33,669 nt of DNA, from contig JAPDDQ010000066.1 of the NCBI GenBank assembly GCA_027587225.1, positions 1 through 33,669 on the forward strand, read 5' to 3'. This DNA comes from Solirubrobacter taibaiensis (lineage in GTDB: Bacteria; Actinomycetota; Thermoleophilia; Solirubrobacterales; Solirubrobacteraceae). The position numbers were made by a program, and so were the translations under genes. Under the pieces are notes generated by a model that was given only the letters and a program-made list of their open reading frames with translations, had not been told where the DNA came from and searched no databases. Positions 1-7,608 of this stretch are shown one piece after another (within the stretch, counting starts at the first letter, position 1; every line of letters begins with the position of its first letter).

Positions 1-1
1 G

Positions 2-514
2 CCCGCCGCCGCGCCGCCGGTCGCGCCCGCCCAGCCGGTGGCGGCGCCCGCCCCCGCCGCCGGCGTCGCGGCCGCCTCGATCGACCTCACGAACGCCGCA
101 AGCGACTACCCGGGCGACAACGCGTCGCAGGAGGAGCTCGCGAAGTGGCTCGCCAAGCAGGCCGAGGCCGCCGGGCTCCCGCCCGAGCTGCCGGTGATGG
201 CCGCGCTCGTCGAGTCCGGGGTCAAGAACCTCAACTTCGGTGACGCCGACAGCGTCGGCTTCTTCCAGATGCGGGTCGGCATCTGGAACCAGGGCGCGTA
301 CAAGGGCTATCCCGAGAAGCCCGAGCTGCAGGCGAAGTGGTTCATCGACACCGCGCTGGCGGTCAAGCGCAAGGCGATCGCGGGCGGGAACGCCGACTTC
401 GGCAAGGACCCGGCGAAGTGGGGCGAGTGGATCGCCGACACCGAACGCCCCGCCGAGCAGTACCGCGGCCGCTACCAGCTGCGGCTGGGCGAGGCGCGCA
501 AGCTCCTCACGTAG
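2..514 (+). CDS. Lysozyme-like (transglycosylase-type) protein, C-terminal part
   Basis: The reading frame is open to the left edge of the window, so the 5' end is missing; the first residues seen are an Ala/Pro-rich linker typical of a secreted or wall-associated protein. The C-terminal 130 or so residues resemble a lysozyme-fold domain. The helix LPVMAALVESG holds a Glu (codon at 212-214) where transglycosylases place their catalytic acid, followed by the GFFQMR motif that resembles the GLFQI segment of SLT enzymes. It would cut or bind peptidoglycan. The last 43 nt overlap the 3' end of the convergent gene. A possible alternative is a non-catalytic phage-like or resuscitation-like domain, because the rest of the SLT motif set is weak. 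The GTG at 38 lies inside the linker and is probably not the true start. Confidence 0.6.
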   Translation, partial: PAAAPPVAPAQPVAAPAPAAGVAAASIDLTNAASDYPGDNASQEELAKWLAKQAEAAGLPPELPVMAALVESGVKNLNFGDADSVGFFQMRVGIWNQGAYKGYPEKPELQAKWFIDTALAVKRKAIAGGNADFGKDPAKWGEWIADTERPAEQYRGRYQLRLGEARKLLT

Positions 515-1194
515 GCCTCCAGCGCCGCTTCCCCACCGGTTCTCGCCGGCGAGCCGAGGAACCCGACGGCGTCGAGCAGCCGCCAGTACAGGTCGCCGGC
601 CAGCTTCCCACCCGCACGGACGTACTCGGCCCGGAACGCCTCGACCGCCTCCACCCCGTTGCGCAGCGCGAGGTTCGTGCAGCAGTGGGCGACGTCGAGG
701 TCCGAAGGCCCGTAGGACGTCTCCACCCAATCCACGACGCCGCCGACCTCGTCGCCGGCGAACAGCACGTTGCCGGCGTGGAAGTCGCGGTGGAGAAAGA
801 CGCCGTCGTAGTCGGGGGCGGGTTGCGCGACCGCGTCGAGCGCCCAGCGCCACAGATCGTGGTCGCCCCACTCCGGCGGCTCGGTGACCCGGACCCACGA
901 CTGGTAGGTGCGGGGGCGCGCATCCACCCGGTGGATGGCGACGAGCGTGCGCGCGAGCGCCTCCAGCGGCGGGTCCGCCAGCCGCAGCGTGCCGGGCACG
1001 CGGGTCATGAGCAGCCGCGGGGACGCGTGCGCGATGAGCCGCGGCGCCGGGACCGGCGTGTCGGCCAGCCGGTCCAGCACCTCGGCCTCGCGGCCGATCA
1101 GCTCAGCCGCGTGCGTGAGCCACGGCTCCTTGTCGATCCGCCGCAGCACGAGCGCCCGGCCGTCGAGGTCGAGCGCGTGCATGGCCGACGTCAC
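472..1194 (-). CDS. Phosphotransferase of the aminoglycoside phosphotransferase (APH) family
   Basis: APH-fold small-molecule kinase. The Brenner-type catalytic motif HRDFHAGNVLF lies near residue 130 and the metal-binding motif VVDWVETSYGPSDLDVAH follows about 20 residues later, both in the family's usual order. The substrate cannot be read from sequence; most genomic members of this family are not antibiotic-resistance enzymes. The start is uncertain. GTG at 1194 is the first canonical start after the upstream gene's stop, but in-frame codons between 1195 and about 1263 read like the family's N-terminal strand (LTGGVTSAMHALDL spans the GTG), so translation probably begins upstream, for example at the CTG at 1246-1248. 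The gene follows the protein kinase gene in the same frame and strand with no terminator visible, so the two may be co-transcribed. Confidence 0.8.
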   Translation of the reverse strand: MTSAMHALDLDGRALVLRRIDKEPWLTHAAELIGREAEVLDRLADTPVPAPRLIAHASPRLLMTRVPGTLRLADPPLEALARTLVAIHRVDARPRTYQSWVRVTEPPEWGDHDLWRWALDAVAQPAPDYDGVFLHRDFHAGNVLFAGDEVGGVVDWVETSYGPSDLDVAHCCTNLALRNGVEAVEAFRAEYVRAGGKLAGDLYWRLLDAVGFLGSPARTGGEAALEAYVRSLRASPSRSW

Positions 1195-1275
1195 ACCGCC
1201 GGTCAGCGACTGGACGTCACGCGCTTCCCCGCCGGTGACCTGTCTCAGCCACCGGCGGTCTAACGTCGCTGAGGC

Positions 1276-4134
1276 TCAGCCCTCGCCGCCGCCGGAGAGG
1301 CCGCTGTCGCCGCTGGACTTCTTCTTCGGCGCCGGGGTGTTGTTCTGCGGCGCCGGGGTGGTCTGGCGCGGCGTGGTGTTGGTCGGCGGAGGTGTCGAGT
1401 TGTTCGTCTGCGGCGTCGGGGTCGCCGACGGCGTCACGTTGTTCGACGGACCCGACGAGCTCGGGGACGAGGCCTTCTTCTTCGGGTCCTTCTTGAGGGT
1501 CGGCAGCGTCGGCACCGAGCCGGCGCGGTCCACGACCGAGGAGGGGATCTCGTAGCCGGCGTCGCCCAGGCTCGCCATGGCCGCGTCGATGTCCTTACCG
1601 CCGGCGGTGGCCGCGGCACCCTGCTTCTTGAAGCCGTTGCGGTCCTTGTCGCGCCCCTCGGACGCGGCCTTCTTGTAGGCGTTGCCGACGGTCTTGAACG
1701 ACTTCGCGAGCGCCGCGTTGTTGCCCTGGTCGGCCGGGCTCGCGTCGAGCTTGCCGAGCGACGTGGCGGCCGCGAGGTACGCGGTGCCGAGACGGCTCGT
1801 CGCGTCGGCCTGCGTCGTGCGCTTGCCGGCGTTCTTGAGGTCACGCGCGGCGGACTTCTCGGACTTGTCAAGGCGGCCGAGGATCTTCTCGACGCCCGTC
1901 TGGTAGCTCTCGCTCGGGCCGACCGGGAACGCCTTGCCGTCGGTGATCTTCAGCGACGCGGCGATCGTGTCGCACGTCTTGCCCTCGGCGATGCACGCGA
2001 GCGTCGCGACGCCCTGGTCCGTCGGGATGGCGAACACCTGGCCGGTCTGCGAGCCGATCGGCAGGTCCGCGTACTTCGCGGCTTGCAGGTCGCCCGAGAG
2101 GTCGACGATCTCCTTGGTCGGCGTCGTGTCGCCGCGCAGGCCGTCCGCCAGCAGCGTCGGGTTCGCAGCGGTCTCGTCGGCGTAGCCGAACACGATCGTG
2201 CCGCCCTTGTCGCCACCCATCGTCACGGCGTTCTCGTCAAAGCCGGGGATCTCGGCCGTGGCGCCGTCGGACCAGCCGGCGGGCACCGACAGGCCGATGC
2301 CGTTCGCGGACGCGGGCACGGTGGCCTGCTGGGTCGCGGCGGGCGTCGCCGTGGTGGTCGCGACCGGCTCGATGGGATCGTCGCCGCCGCCGCCAAGGAC
2401 GATCGCGGCGATCACGCCCACGGTGGCCACGCCACCGACCACGGCGGCAGGCACGACCCAGCCCGGGCGGCCGGAGCCACCGGACTTCTGGCGCGGCGCC
2501 TTCGGCGGCGCCGGAGGCGGCGGCGCCGTGGCCGGCATCATCGTGTCGGCGACGCCGGCGGGCAGGCGCTCCACGCCCGGTGCGGCAGTGGCCGGCGCTG
2601 CGGCAGCCGCCGCGCCCGCGAGCCCGGCGGCGCCGGCGGCCGCGGCCTTCTTCTTGTTCTTCTTCTCTTCCTTGGCGGGCGCCGGGGGCGCCGGCGGCGC
2701 CACGTTGACCGGCGGCGCGGCCTGCACGGACGGCGGCGTCACGGGGGCCGGAGGCGCGGCGTCGACGGGCTGCGGCGACGGCGGCTGGTTCGTCGGCGGC
2801 CGCGACGGCGGCGGCGCGATGTAGGTCTCGAACCCCTCCTCAGGCGGGGCGACGTCCGCCGGCGGCGGCGTGAAGCCCTGCGGCGGAGCACCGTTCACAC
2901 CCGGCTGCGGCAACAGCACGTCGCTCGGCGGGGCCGGAGCAGGCGCGCTGAAGGTCACGAAGCCGGTGGTGCCCGTCGGCTCCTCGTCGACCGGCAGCGG
3001 CGCCGCGGGCGGAGTCGGGGCCGGGATGGCCTGCGAGGGCATCGGCGTGGGCGGGCCGACGATCGGCTCGGGGATCGACGGGGTCGCCTCCGAAGGGGGC
3101 GGCGTCCACATCGGCGGCGCGGCGGACGCGCCGCCGGTGTCGACCGGGGCGCCCCACGCGAAGGACTTGAACTCCTCGGAGGCCTCGCCGCCGTTGACGC
3201 TCGTGCCCTGGAACGGGGCCGGGGTGAGCGGCTTGGCGCCCCCGCCGTTGGTGTCCTCGGTGCGACGCTCGACCAGGCGCGCCTCGCGGCGCCAGCGCGG
3301 GCCGAGCAGGCTGATCAGGATCTCTTCGAAGTCGTCCCACGCGTCCTGCGCGTTCTGGGTGCGGCCCTCGGGCTCCTTGACGAGCAGGCGCTCGACCCAG
3401 TCCGAGATGCGCTGGTCGACCTCGGGGCGAATCGACTTCACCGGCGCGATCGGCTCGTTGACGTGGCGCAGCAGGATCGCCATCGGGGCGTCCGAGTCAT
3501 GGAACGGGACGTTGCCCGTGAACAGCTCGAAGGCCATGCAGCCGACGGAGTACAGATCGGTCCACGGACCGATGTCCTGCGCCATCGCCTGCTCGGGCGC
3601 CATGTAAGTTGGCGTGCCGACGGTCGTCCCGGTGGCGGTCAGGAACGCGCCGGTCTGCATCCGGGTGGTCGCCTTGGCGATGCCGAAGTCCGCGATCTTC
3701 ACGCGCCCATCCGCCGTGACCATGAGGTTCTCGGGCTTGAGGTCGCGGTGCACGATCTCGTTCGCCTCGGCGTGAGTGAGCCCGGCGAGCAGGCCTTCGA
3801 GCACCCCGCCGATCTGCGCCATGGTCAGCCGGCCGACATACGGGCGCAGCGAACCGCGCTCGACGTACTCCATCGCGATGTACGGTGTGCCCTCGTGCTC
3901 GAAGTAGTCGTGAACCGTGACCACGTTCGGATGCGAGAGCGAACCCGCCACGCGGGACTCACGCAAGAAGCGCTGGGCGAAGGACGGATCGGACGCGTGG
4001 AACGCGCCCAGCTCCTTCAAAGCCACGAAGCGATCGAGGTCGGTCTGCCGTGCGAGGTACACCATCGCCATGCCGCCACGACCGACCTCACGAAGGATCT
4101 CGTAGCGGCCGACCGTCTTCATGACCTCAGGCAT
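1276..4134 (-). CDS. Membrane-anchored serine/threonine protein kinase (PknB-type kinase domain, non-PASTA exterior)
   Basis: Hanks-type Ser/Thr kinase of about 952 residues. Residues 9-270 form the kinase domain: glycine loop GRGGMAMVY, the VALKEL lysine, HRDLKPEN catalytic loop, DFG and APEQA. Then comes a Pro/Ala-rich linker of about 280 residues, one transmembrane helix near 558-582, and an exterior part with a globular region, a helical Lys/Ala-rich region and a Pro/Thr/Asn-rich tail. No PASTA repeats are seen, so the signal sensed is not the muropeptide-type one usual for PknB. The ATG at 4134 is chosen because AGGGG lies 9 nt upstream and the kinase fold begins at once; an open frame runs on to 4239 but would cover the promoter. 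The gene is divergent from the response regulator at 4217. Confidence 0.92.
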   Translation of the reverse strand: MPEVMKTVGRYEILREVGRGGMAMVYLARQTDLDRFVALKELGAFHASDPSFAQRFLRESRVAGSLSHPNVVTVHDYFEHEGTPYIAMEYVERGSLRPYVGRLTMAQIGGVLEGLLAGLTHAEANEIVHRDLKPENLMVTADGRVKIADFGIAKATTRMQTGAFLTATGTTVGTPTYMAPEQAMAQDIGPWTDLYSVGCMAFELFTGNVPFHDSDAPMAILLRHVNEPIAPVKSIRPEVDQRISDWVERLLVKEPEGRTQNAQDAWDDFEEILISLLGPRWRREARLVERRTEDTNGGGAKPLTPAPFQGTSVNGGEASEEFKSFAWGAPVDTGGASAAPPMWTPPPSEATPSIPEPIVGPPTPMPSQAIPAPTPPAAPLPVDEEPTGTTGFVTFSAPAPAPPSDVLLPQPGVNGAPPQGFTPPPADVAPPEEGFETYIAPPPSRPPTNQPPSPQPVDAAPPAPVTPPSVQAAPPVNVAPPAPPAPAKEEKKNKKKAAAAGAAGLAGAAAAAAPATAAPGVERLPAGVADTMMPATAPPPPAPPKAPRQKSGGSGRPGWVVPAAVVGGVATVGVIAAIVLGGGGDDPIEPVATTTATPAATQQATVPASANGIGLSVPAGWSDGATAEIPGFDENAVTMGGDKGGTIVFGYADETAANPTLLADGLRGDTTPTKEIVDLSGDLQAAKYADLPIGSQTGQVFAIPTDQGVATLACIAEGKTCDTIAASLKITDGKAFPVGPSESYQTGVEKILGRLDKSEKSAARDLKNAGKRTTQADATSRLGTAYLAAATSLGKLDASPADQGNNAALAKSFKTVGNAYKKAASEGRDKDRNGFKKQGAAATAGGKDIDAAMASLGDAGYEIPSSVVDRAGSVPTLPTLKKDPKKKASSPSSSGPSNNVTPSATPTPQTNNSTPPPTNTTPRQTTPAPQNNTPAPKKKSSGDSGLSGGGEG

Positions 4135-4150
4135 CCCTGCAATCCCCTGT

Positions 4151-4180
4151 TTGACCGTATTGCGGCACCGGTCGTAGTAT
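4151..4180 (+). promoter_or_regulatory. Sigma-70 type promoter for the response regulator/ArsA operon
   Basis: TTGACC at 4151-4156 and TAGTAT at 4175-4180 are separated by 18 nt and point at the gene starting at 4217. Transcription would begin near 4187, giving a leader of about 30 nt. The -10 box overlaps that of the opposite promoter. Confidence 0.6.
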
Positions 4181-4204
4181 CGCCAGGGATTTGACAGACG
4201 GCAA
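4176..4204 (-). promoter_or_regulatory. Sigma-70 type promoter for the Ser/Thr kinase gene
   Basis: On the minus strand TTGCCG (4204-4199) and GATACT (4181-4176) are separated by exactly 17 nt and face the kinase start at 4134. Its -10 box shares positions 4176-4180 with the -10 of the plus-strand promoter, so polymerase should be able to open only one direction at a time. Confidence 0.55.
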
Positions 4205-4216
4205 CCACCCACAAGG

Positions 4217-4849
4217 GTGAAACTCTTCGTCCTCGACACCCATACGATCTACCGGCGGGGGCTGGTGGCGTGTCTGGACCTACTCGACGACGTCGAGGCG
4301 GTCGCAGGCGCCGACTCCGTCCGTGACGCATGGGAGCACCCGGCCCTCTTCGAGGCCGACATCGTGCTACTCGACCCTGCGCTGCCCGGCGGTAGCGACT
4401 TCCTCCCCGCGGTCCGGGAGGCGACTGGCGCACGCGTCATCGTCTGCTCCTCCGACGGCGGCCAGGAAGCGGTCGTCAGCGCGCTACAGGCCGGTGCAGT
4501 GGGCTATCTGCGCAAGGACGAGCTCACGCCGGACACGCTCGCCTCGGCCGTCAAGGCGGCCGCCAACGGCACCGGTGTGGTCACCCCGGATCTGCTCGAG
4601 CACCTGCTCGCGAACCACCAGAGCAACGTCGAAGCGGCCGCGTCGCGACCCGTCGCGGCCAAGCTCACCGACCGCGAGCAACAGGTCCTGTCGCTGATCG
4701 CGGCGGGCCATCCGACCCGCGAGGTCGCGCAGGAATTGTGTTACTCCGAACGCACCGTCAAGAACGTCTTGCACGATGTCGTGACCAAGCTCAACGCCCG
4801 TTCACGCTCGCAAGCCGTCGCGTTCGCGGTGCGCGAGGGCCTCATCTGA
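4217..4849 (+). CDS. NarL/LuxR-family response regulator
   Basis: 210 residues: a receiver domain (about 1-120) and a C-terminal GerE/LuxR helix-turn-helix (about 145-210, starting LTDREQQVLSLIAAG and including ERTVKNVL). The phosphoacceptor Asp is in VLLDPALP, and the conserved Lys is in YLRKDE. The N-terminal acidic pair, normally DD, is reduced to Asp-Thr in FVLDTHT, which may weaken Mg2+ binding and phosphorylation. No histidine kinase gene is adjacent. The GTG start fits the family's N-terminus although no good Shine-Dalgarno precedes it. It probably regulates genes at its own locus or elsewhere; the target is not visible. The stop lies 7 nt before the next gene, indicating an operon. 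Confidence 0.88.
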   Translation: MKLFVLDTHTIYRRGLVACLDLLDDVEAVAGADSVRDAWEHPALFEADIVLLDPALPGGSDFLPAVREATGARVIVCSSDGGQEAVVSALQAGAVGYLRKDELTPDTLASAVKAAANGTGVVTPDLLEHLLANHQSNVEAAASRPVAAKLTDREQQVLSLIAAGHPTREVAQELCYSERTVKNVLHDVVTKLNARSRSQAVAFAVREGLI

Positions 4850-4856
4850 CGTCCGC

Positions 4857-5912
4857 ATGCTGACGTCCCTCGAGCCCCTGCTCGAGGGCAAGCGGATGGT
4901 CATCTGCGCCGGCTCGGGCGGAGTGGGCAAGACGACCACCGCCGCGGCGGTCGCGCTCGGACTCGCCGAGCGGGGATTGAAGGTCGCCGTGGTGACGATC
5001 GACCCGGCGCGGCGGCTCGCGACGGCGCTCGGGCTCGACGAGCTCGGCAACGAGCCGCACCGGGTGCCCGTGGAGGCCGAGGGCGAGCTGTGGGCGATGA
5101 TGCTCGACGCCAAGCGCACGTTCGACGAGCTGATCGAGCGGCTCGCGCCGGACGAGCGCACGCGCGACGAGGTGTTCGAGAACCGGATCTACCAGCAGCT
5201 CTCGACCGCGGTGGCCGGCTCGCAGGAGTTCACGGCGATCGCGAAGCTCTACGAGCTCGACCAATCCGGGGCGTTCGACGTGCTCATCCTCGACACGCCG
5301 CCGTCGCGCAACGCGCTGGACTTCCTCGACGCACCCAAGCGGCTGACCCGCTTCTTCCAGGGTCGCGCGATCCGCATCTTCCTCAAGCCCGCCGGCCTGT
5401 TCGGGCGCGGTACCGGGCTGGTGTTCAAGGCGATGCAGAAGGTCACGGGCGTCGACCTGCTGCGCGATCTGAGCGGGTTCTTCCGCGCGTTGGGCGGGAT
5501 GATCGACGGCTTCACCGAGCGGGCGCGGTCGGTCGGCGCGCTGCTCGAGGACCCGGCGACGACGTTCCTGATCGTGACGGCGCCGCGTCACGACCCGGTG
5601 GAGGAGGCGATCTTCTTCCACCGCAAGTTGCGCGAGGCGGGGATGCCGTTCGGCGGCCTGGTCGTGAACCGCGTGCACCAGCCGCCCGACGACTCCCTGT
5701 CTGAGCCGGTGGCCGCGGAGCTCGGACCGGCGTTGGCCGAGCGCGTGAGCGCAGCCACGGCGCAGCTTGGCGCATTGGCCTCCCGGGACGCGAGCAACGT
5801 GGCGCGCCTGCGTTCGGCGCTCGACGACCCGCCGACGCTCATCGTGCCGGAGCTCGAAGACGACGTGCACGACCTGGACGGCCTCGCGGCCGTCCGGGTG
5901 CATCTCTTCTAG
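4857..5912 (+). CDS. ArsA/GET3-like ATPase
   Basis: 351 residues. The deviant Walker A of the ArsA/MinD group, AGSGGVGKTTT, lies near residue 18; the switch region VVTIDPARRLATALG follows, and the Walker B strand is LILDTPPSRNALDFLD near 140. This is a single ATPase half rather than the duplicated ArsA of arsenite pumps. No arsB, arsR or arsenate reductase is near, so an arsenical role is unlikely. In actinobacteria such proteins are usually of unknown role, possibly handling membrane or tail-anchored clients. It lies 7 nt behind the response regulator in the same direction. Its TAG stop (5910-5912) interlocks with the opposing gene's stop in a CTAG tetramer. Confidence 0.88.
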   Translation: MLTSLEPLLEGKRMVICAGSGGVGKTTTAAAVALGLAERGLKVAVVTIDPARRLATALGLDELGNEPHRVPVEAEGELWAMMLDAKRTFDELIERLAPDERTRDEVFENRIYQQLSTAVAGSQEFTAIAKLYELDQSGAFDVLILDTPPSRNALDFLDAPKRLTRFFQGRAIRIFLKPAGLFGRGTGLVFKAMQKVTGVDLLRDLSGFFRALGGMIDGFTERARSVGALLEDPATTFLIVTAPRHDPVEEAIFFHRKLREAGMPFGGLVVNRVHQPPDDSLSEPVAAELGPALAERVSAATAQLGALASRDASNVARLRSALDDPPTLIVPELEDDVHDLDGLAAVRVHLF

Positions 5913-7135
5913 GCCGGCTGCTCGACCGACGGCGCCATGCGCAGCTCGTCGGCGACCTTGCGCAGCGCGGGGTCGAGGTGGCCGCAGAGCACGTCGCGCA
6001 GCACCGCCCGCAGGCAGCCCCCGAGCTCGGACACGAGCGCCTCGACCTCCGGCGACGACTTGACGAAGCCGACCACGGCGGCGCGTTCGAGCGAGATCGC
6101 CTCGCGCACGCGGGCCTCCAGCGCGGGCCGGTCCGGCAGCTCGGCGCAGATCGCGGCGAGCCGCTCGGCGACGCCCTCGTAGCCGGAGTCGCCGCGGTTG
6201 GCGAGCAGCGCCTTCGCGGCCAACAGCCAGTCCGTCAGCGCCTCCAGCGCGCTCCCGCGCTCACAGCCGAGCTCGAACCGCCGCAACGCCCACGCCAGCT
6301 CCCCGGACCGCGGCGTGCGGCGGGTGACGAGGCCGCAGAACGCGCGCAGCGGGTCCTCCTCCTCGGAGCTCAGCAGGCAGTCCTCGTTCGGGCGCCGGAT
6401 GCCGGTCCCGAGCGGGATGGCCATCCACGTCGAGCCGTCCGTGCGGGCGTGGGCCGCCGGGCCGAGCGCGGGCTCGGCGTCGTCCCACAGACGCAGCGCG
6501 GTCTGCAGGCGCCGCAGCCGCTTGCCCGCCTGCTCCAGCGCGCGGCCGTCCTTGGACTCGAGCGCGAGCACGGCCACCGTCGCGTGCGGATCGTCCGGCA
6601 GGCCGTGGGGCGCATCGGCGAGCGTCGTGGCGCGGGCGAGGCTCAGCCCGTCCCCGAGCGACACCTCGTCGGACTCGATCACGAGGCCCTCGACGGGCGT
6701 GATGACGACGCTCAGCGCACACCCGTCGTAGGCGATCTCCTCGAGCTCGACATACGCGGCCGCAAAGCGCGGCTCGTCGAACACGAAGTCGGTGACGTCC
6801 TCCCAGACCGCACCGAGGAACGCCTGCAGCGCGGCGTCCGGCAGCTCATGGGCGGGTGCCCGGCGGCCACGCTTGGCCAGGTAGGCCGGCAGGTCCGGCA
6901 GCGCCGCGAGACCCTTCGCGGCCGGCAGGTAGCTCGGCAGCCGGGTGAGCATCCCGGCCCGCTGGCCGATGAACTGCCCGGTCAGCGGGCGGTAGCAGTA
7001 CAACGGGGCACTGCGCGTCGGCGTGGCGTCGAGCTCGTACGGGATCTCCGCGCCGCCCGACACCTCCTCAGCAAGCTGCCAGGCCGCCTCCTGGACGAAG
7101 GCGGCAAGTGAGTCGTGCAGCGCCCGGTTGTGCAT
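5909..7135 (-). CDS. Unrecognised helical protein, possibly with a degenerate HEPN/ApeA-like C-terminal domain
   Basis: 408 residues from the ATG at 7135. I do not recognise the family. The N-terminal part is mixed alpha/beta with aromatic patches (LYCYRPLTGQFIG). The C-terminal 170 residues are helical, and LAWALRRFELGCERGSALEA followed by LTDWLLAAKALL resembles the first helices of ApeA-type HEPN domains. The RS..HG-like element that ends those domains is absent; the matching stretch reads ISLERAAVVGF. No signal peptide or transmembrane segment is seen. The ATG at 7135 is preferred because an upstream extension to 7276 would overlap the HxlR gene and read as Arg-rich shadow sequence. It lies downstream of the HxlR gene behind a hairpin, so it may have its own transcription. 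The HEPN comparison is a weak, by-eye inference. Confidence 0.7.
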   Translation of the reverse strand: MHNRALHDSLAAFVQEAAWQLAEEVSGGAEIPYELDATPTRSAPLYCYRPLTGQFIGQRAGMLTRLPSYLPAAKGLAALPDLPAYLAKRGRRAPAHELPDAALQAFLGAVWEDVTDFVFDEPRFAAAYVELEEIAYDGCALSVVITPVEGLVIESDEVSLGDGLSLARATTLADAPHGLPDDPHATVAVLALESKDGRALEQAGKRLRRLQTALRLWDDAEPALGPAAHARTDGSTWMAIPLGTGIRRPNEDCLLSSEEEDPLRAFCGLVTRRTPRSGELAWALRRFELGCERGSALEALTDWLLAAKALLANRGDSGYEGVAERLAAICAELPDRPALEARVREAISLERAAVVGFVKSSPEVEALVSELGGCLRAVLRDVLCGHLDPALRKVADELRMAPSVEQPA

Positions 7136-7162
7136 GGGGCGCCGATTCGCCGCAGGCTCACG

Positions 7163-7184
7163 CCCTCCTGCCAGAGCAGGAGGG
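7163..7184 (-). terminator. Hairpin downstream of the HxlR gene
   Basis: A perfect 9-bp stem, CCCTCCTGC (7163-7171) and GCAGGAGGG (7176-7184), closes a 4-nt loop 29 nt beyond the HxlR stop. There is no U-tract, as is common for high-GC actinobacteria, so termination or attenuation is inferred from position and stem strength. Confidence 0.5.
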
Positions 7185-7212
7185 ATTGCAGCAATTGCCT
7201 CGGACGGAACGC

Positions 7213-7569
7213 TTACGCGGCGACGACGTCCGCGGACTCGGGCGCTTCCGCGCACGAGCCCTCGGCGCCGAGCCAATCGCTGCCGTAGACCCGCATCGAG
7301 TCGATGATCGGCACGAGGGCCATCCCCTTCTCCGTCAGCGCGTACTCGACGCGCGGGGGAACCTCGGGGTAGGTCGTCCGGTGCAGGATGCCCTCCTCTT
7401 CGAGCGCACGCAGGCGCAGGGAGAGGGTGCGCGGCGAGATCCCGCCGAGGGAGCGCTCGAGCTCACAGAAGCGCGAACGACCCTCGGACAGATCCCGGAC
7501 GATCAGCAGCGTCCACTTCCCGCAGACGATCTCGGCGGTACGGCAGACGGGACAGTCAGGATCAGGCAT
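7213..7569 (-). CDS. HxlR-family winged-helix transcriptional regulator
   Basis: 118 residues, the usual length for the HxlR (DUF24) family. CPVCRTAEIVCGKWTLLIV carries the N-terminal Cys and the W/T-L-L-I helix of the family; RFCELERSLGGISPRTLSLR is the recognition region and RVEYALTEKG the wing. Cys residues at about 6, 9 and 16 could act as thiol redox sensors, as known for YodB and HypR relatives; that role here is inference. The ATG at 7569 has GGGAGG a few bases upstream. A perfect 17-bp palindrome lies 22 nt upstream of the start, which suggests autoregulation. The obvious target gene is not certain: the gene beyond it points the same way, so no divergent partner is present. Confidence 0.9.
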   Translation of the reverse strand: MPDPDCPVCRTAEIVCGKWTLLIVRDLSEGRSRFCELERSLGGISPRTLSLRLRALEEEGILHRTTYPEVPPRVEYALTEKGMALVPIIDSMRVYGSDWLGAEGSCAEAPESADVVAA

Positions 7570-7590
7570 GCACCTCCCAGTCTAGCCAAA

Positions 7591-7607
7591 ACTTCACCAA
7601 CTGAAGT
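7591..7607. promoter_or_regulatory. Probable HxlR operator (17-bp palindrome)
   Basis: ACTTCACCAACTGAAGT has perfect 6-bp arms around a 5-bp spacer. It lies just upstream of a minus-strand TAGACT (7584-7579) that could be the -10 box of the HxlR gene, so a bound dimer would cover the -35 and spacer. ACTT/AAGT half-sites are a known pattern for this regulator family. Confidence 0.6.
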
Positions 7608-7608
7608 G

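Noticed and set aside
472..1248. Antibiotic resistance gene
   Set aside because: The APH fold is broad; no mobile element is near and the sequence motifs do not define an aminoglycoside substrate.
2083..4194. 703-residue plus-strand open frame opposite the Ser/Thr kinase
   Set aside because: It is Arg/Gly/His-rich low-complexity translation with no domain; it is the mirror of GC-rich codon use in the real gene.
4191..4196. TTGACA as a second plus-strand -35 box
   Set aside because: A -10 at 16-18 nt would fall at or inside the start of the response regulator, and no suitable hexamer is there.
4857..5912. Arsenic resistance operon
   Set aside because: Only a single ArsA-like half ATPase is present, with no pump, ArsR or arsenate reductase.
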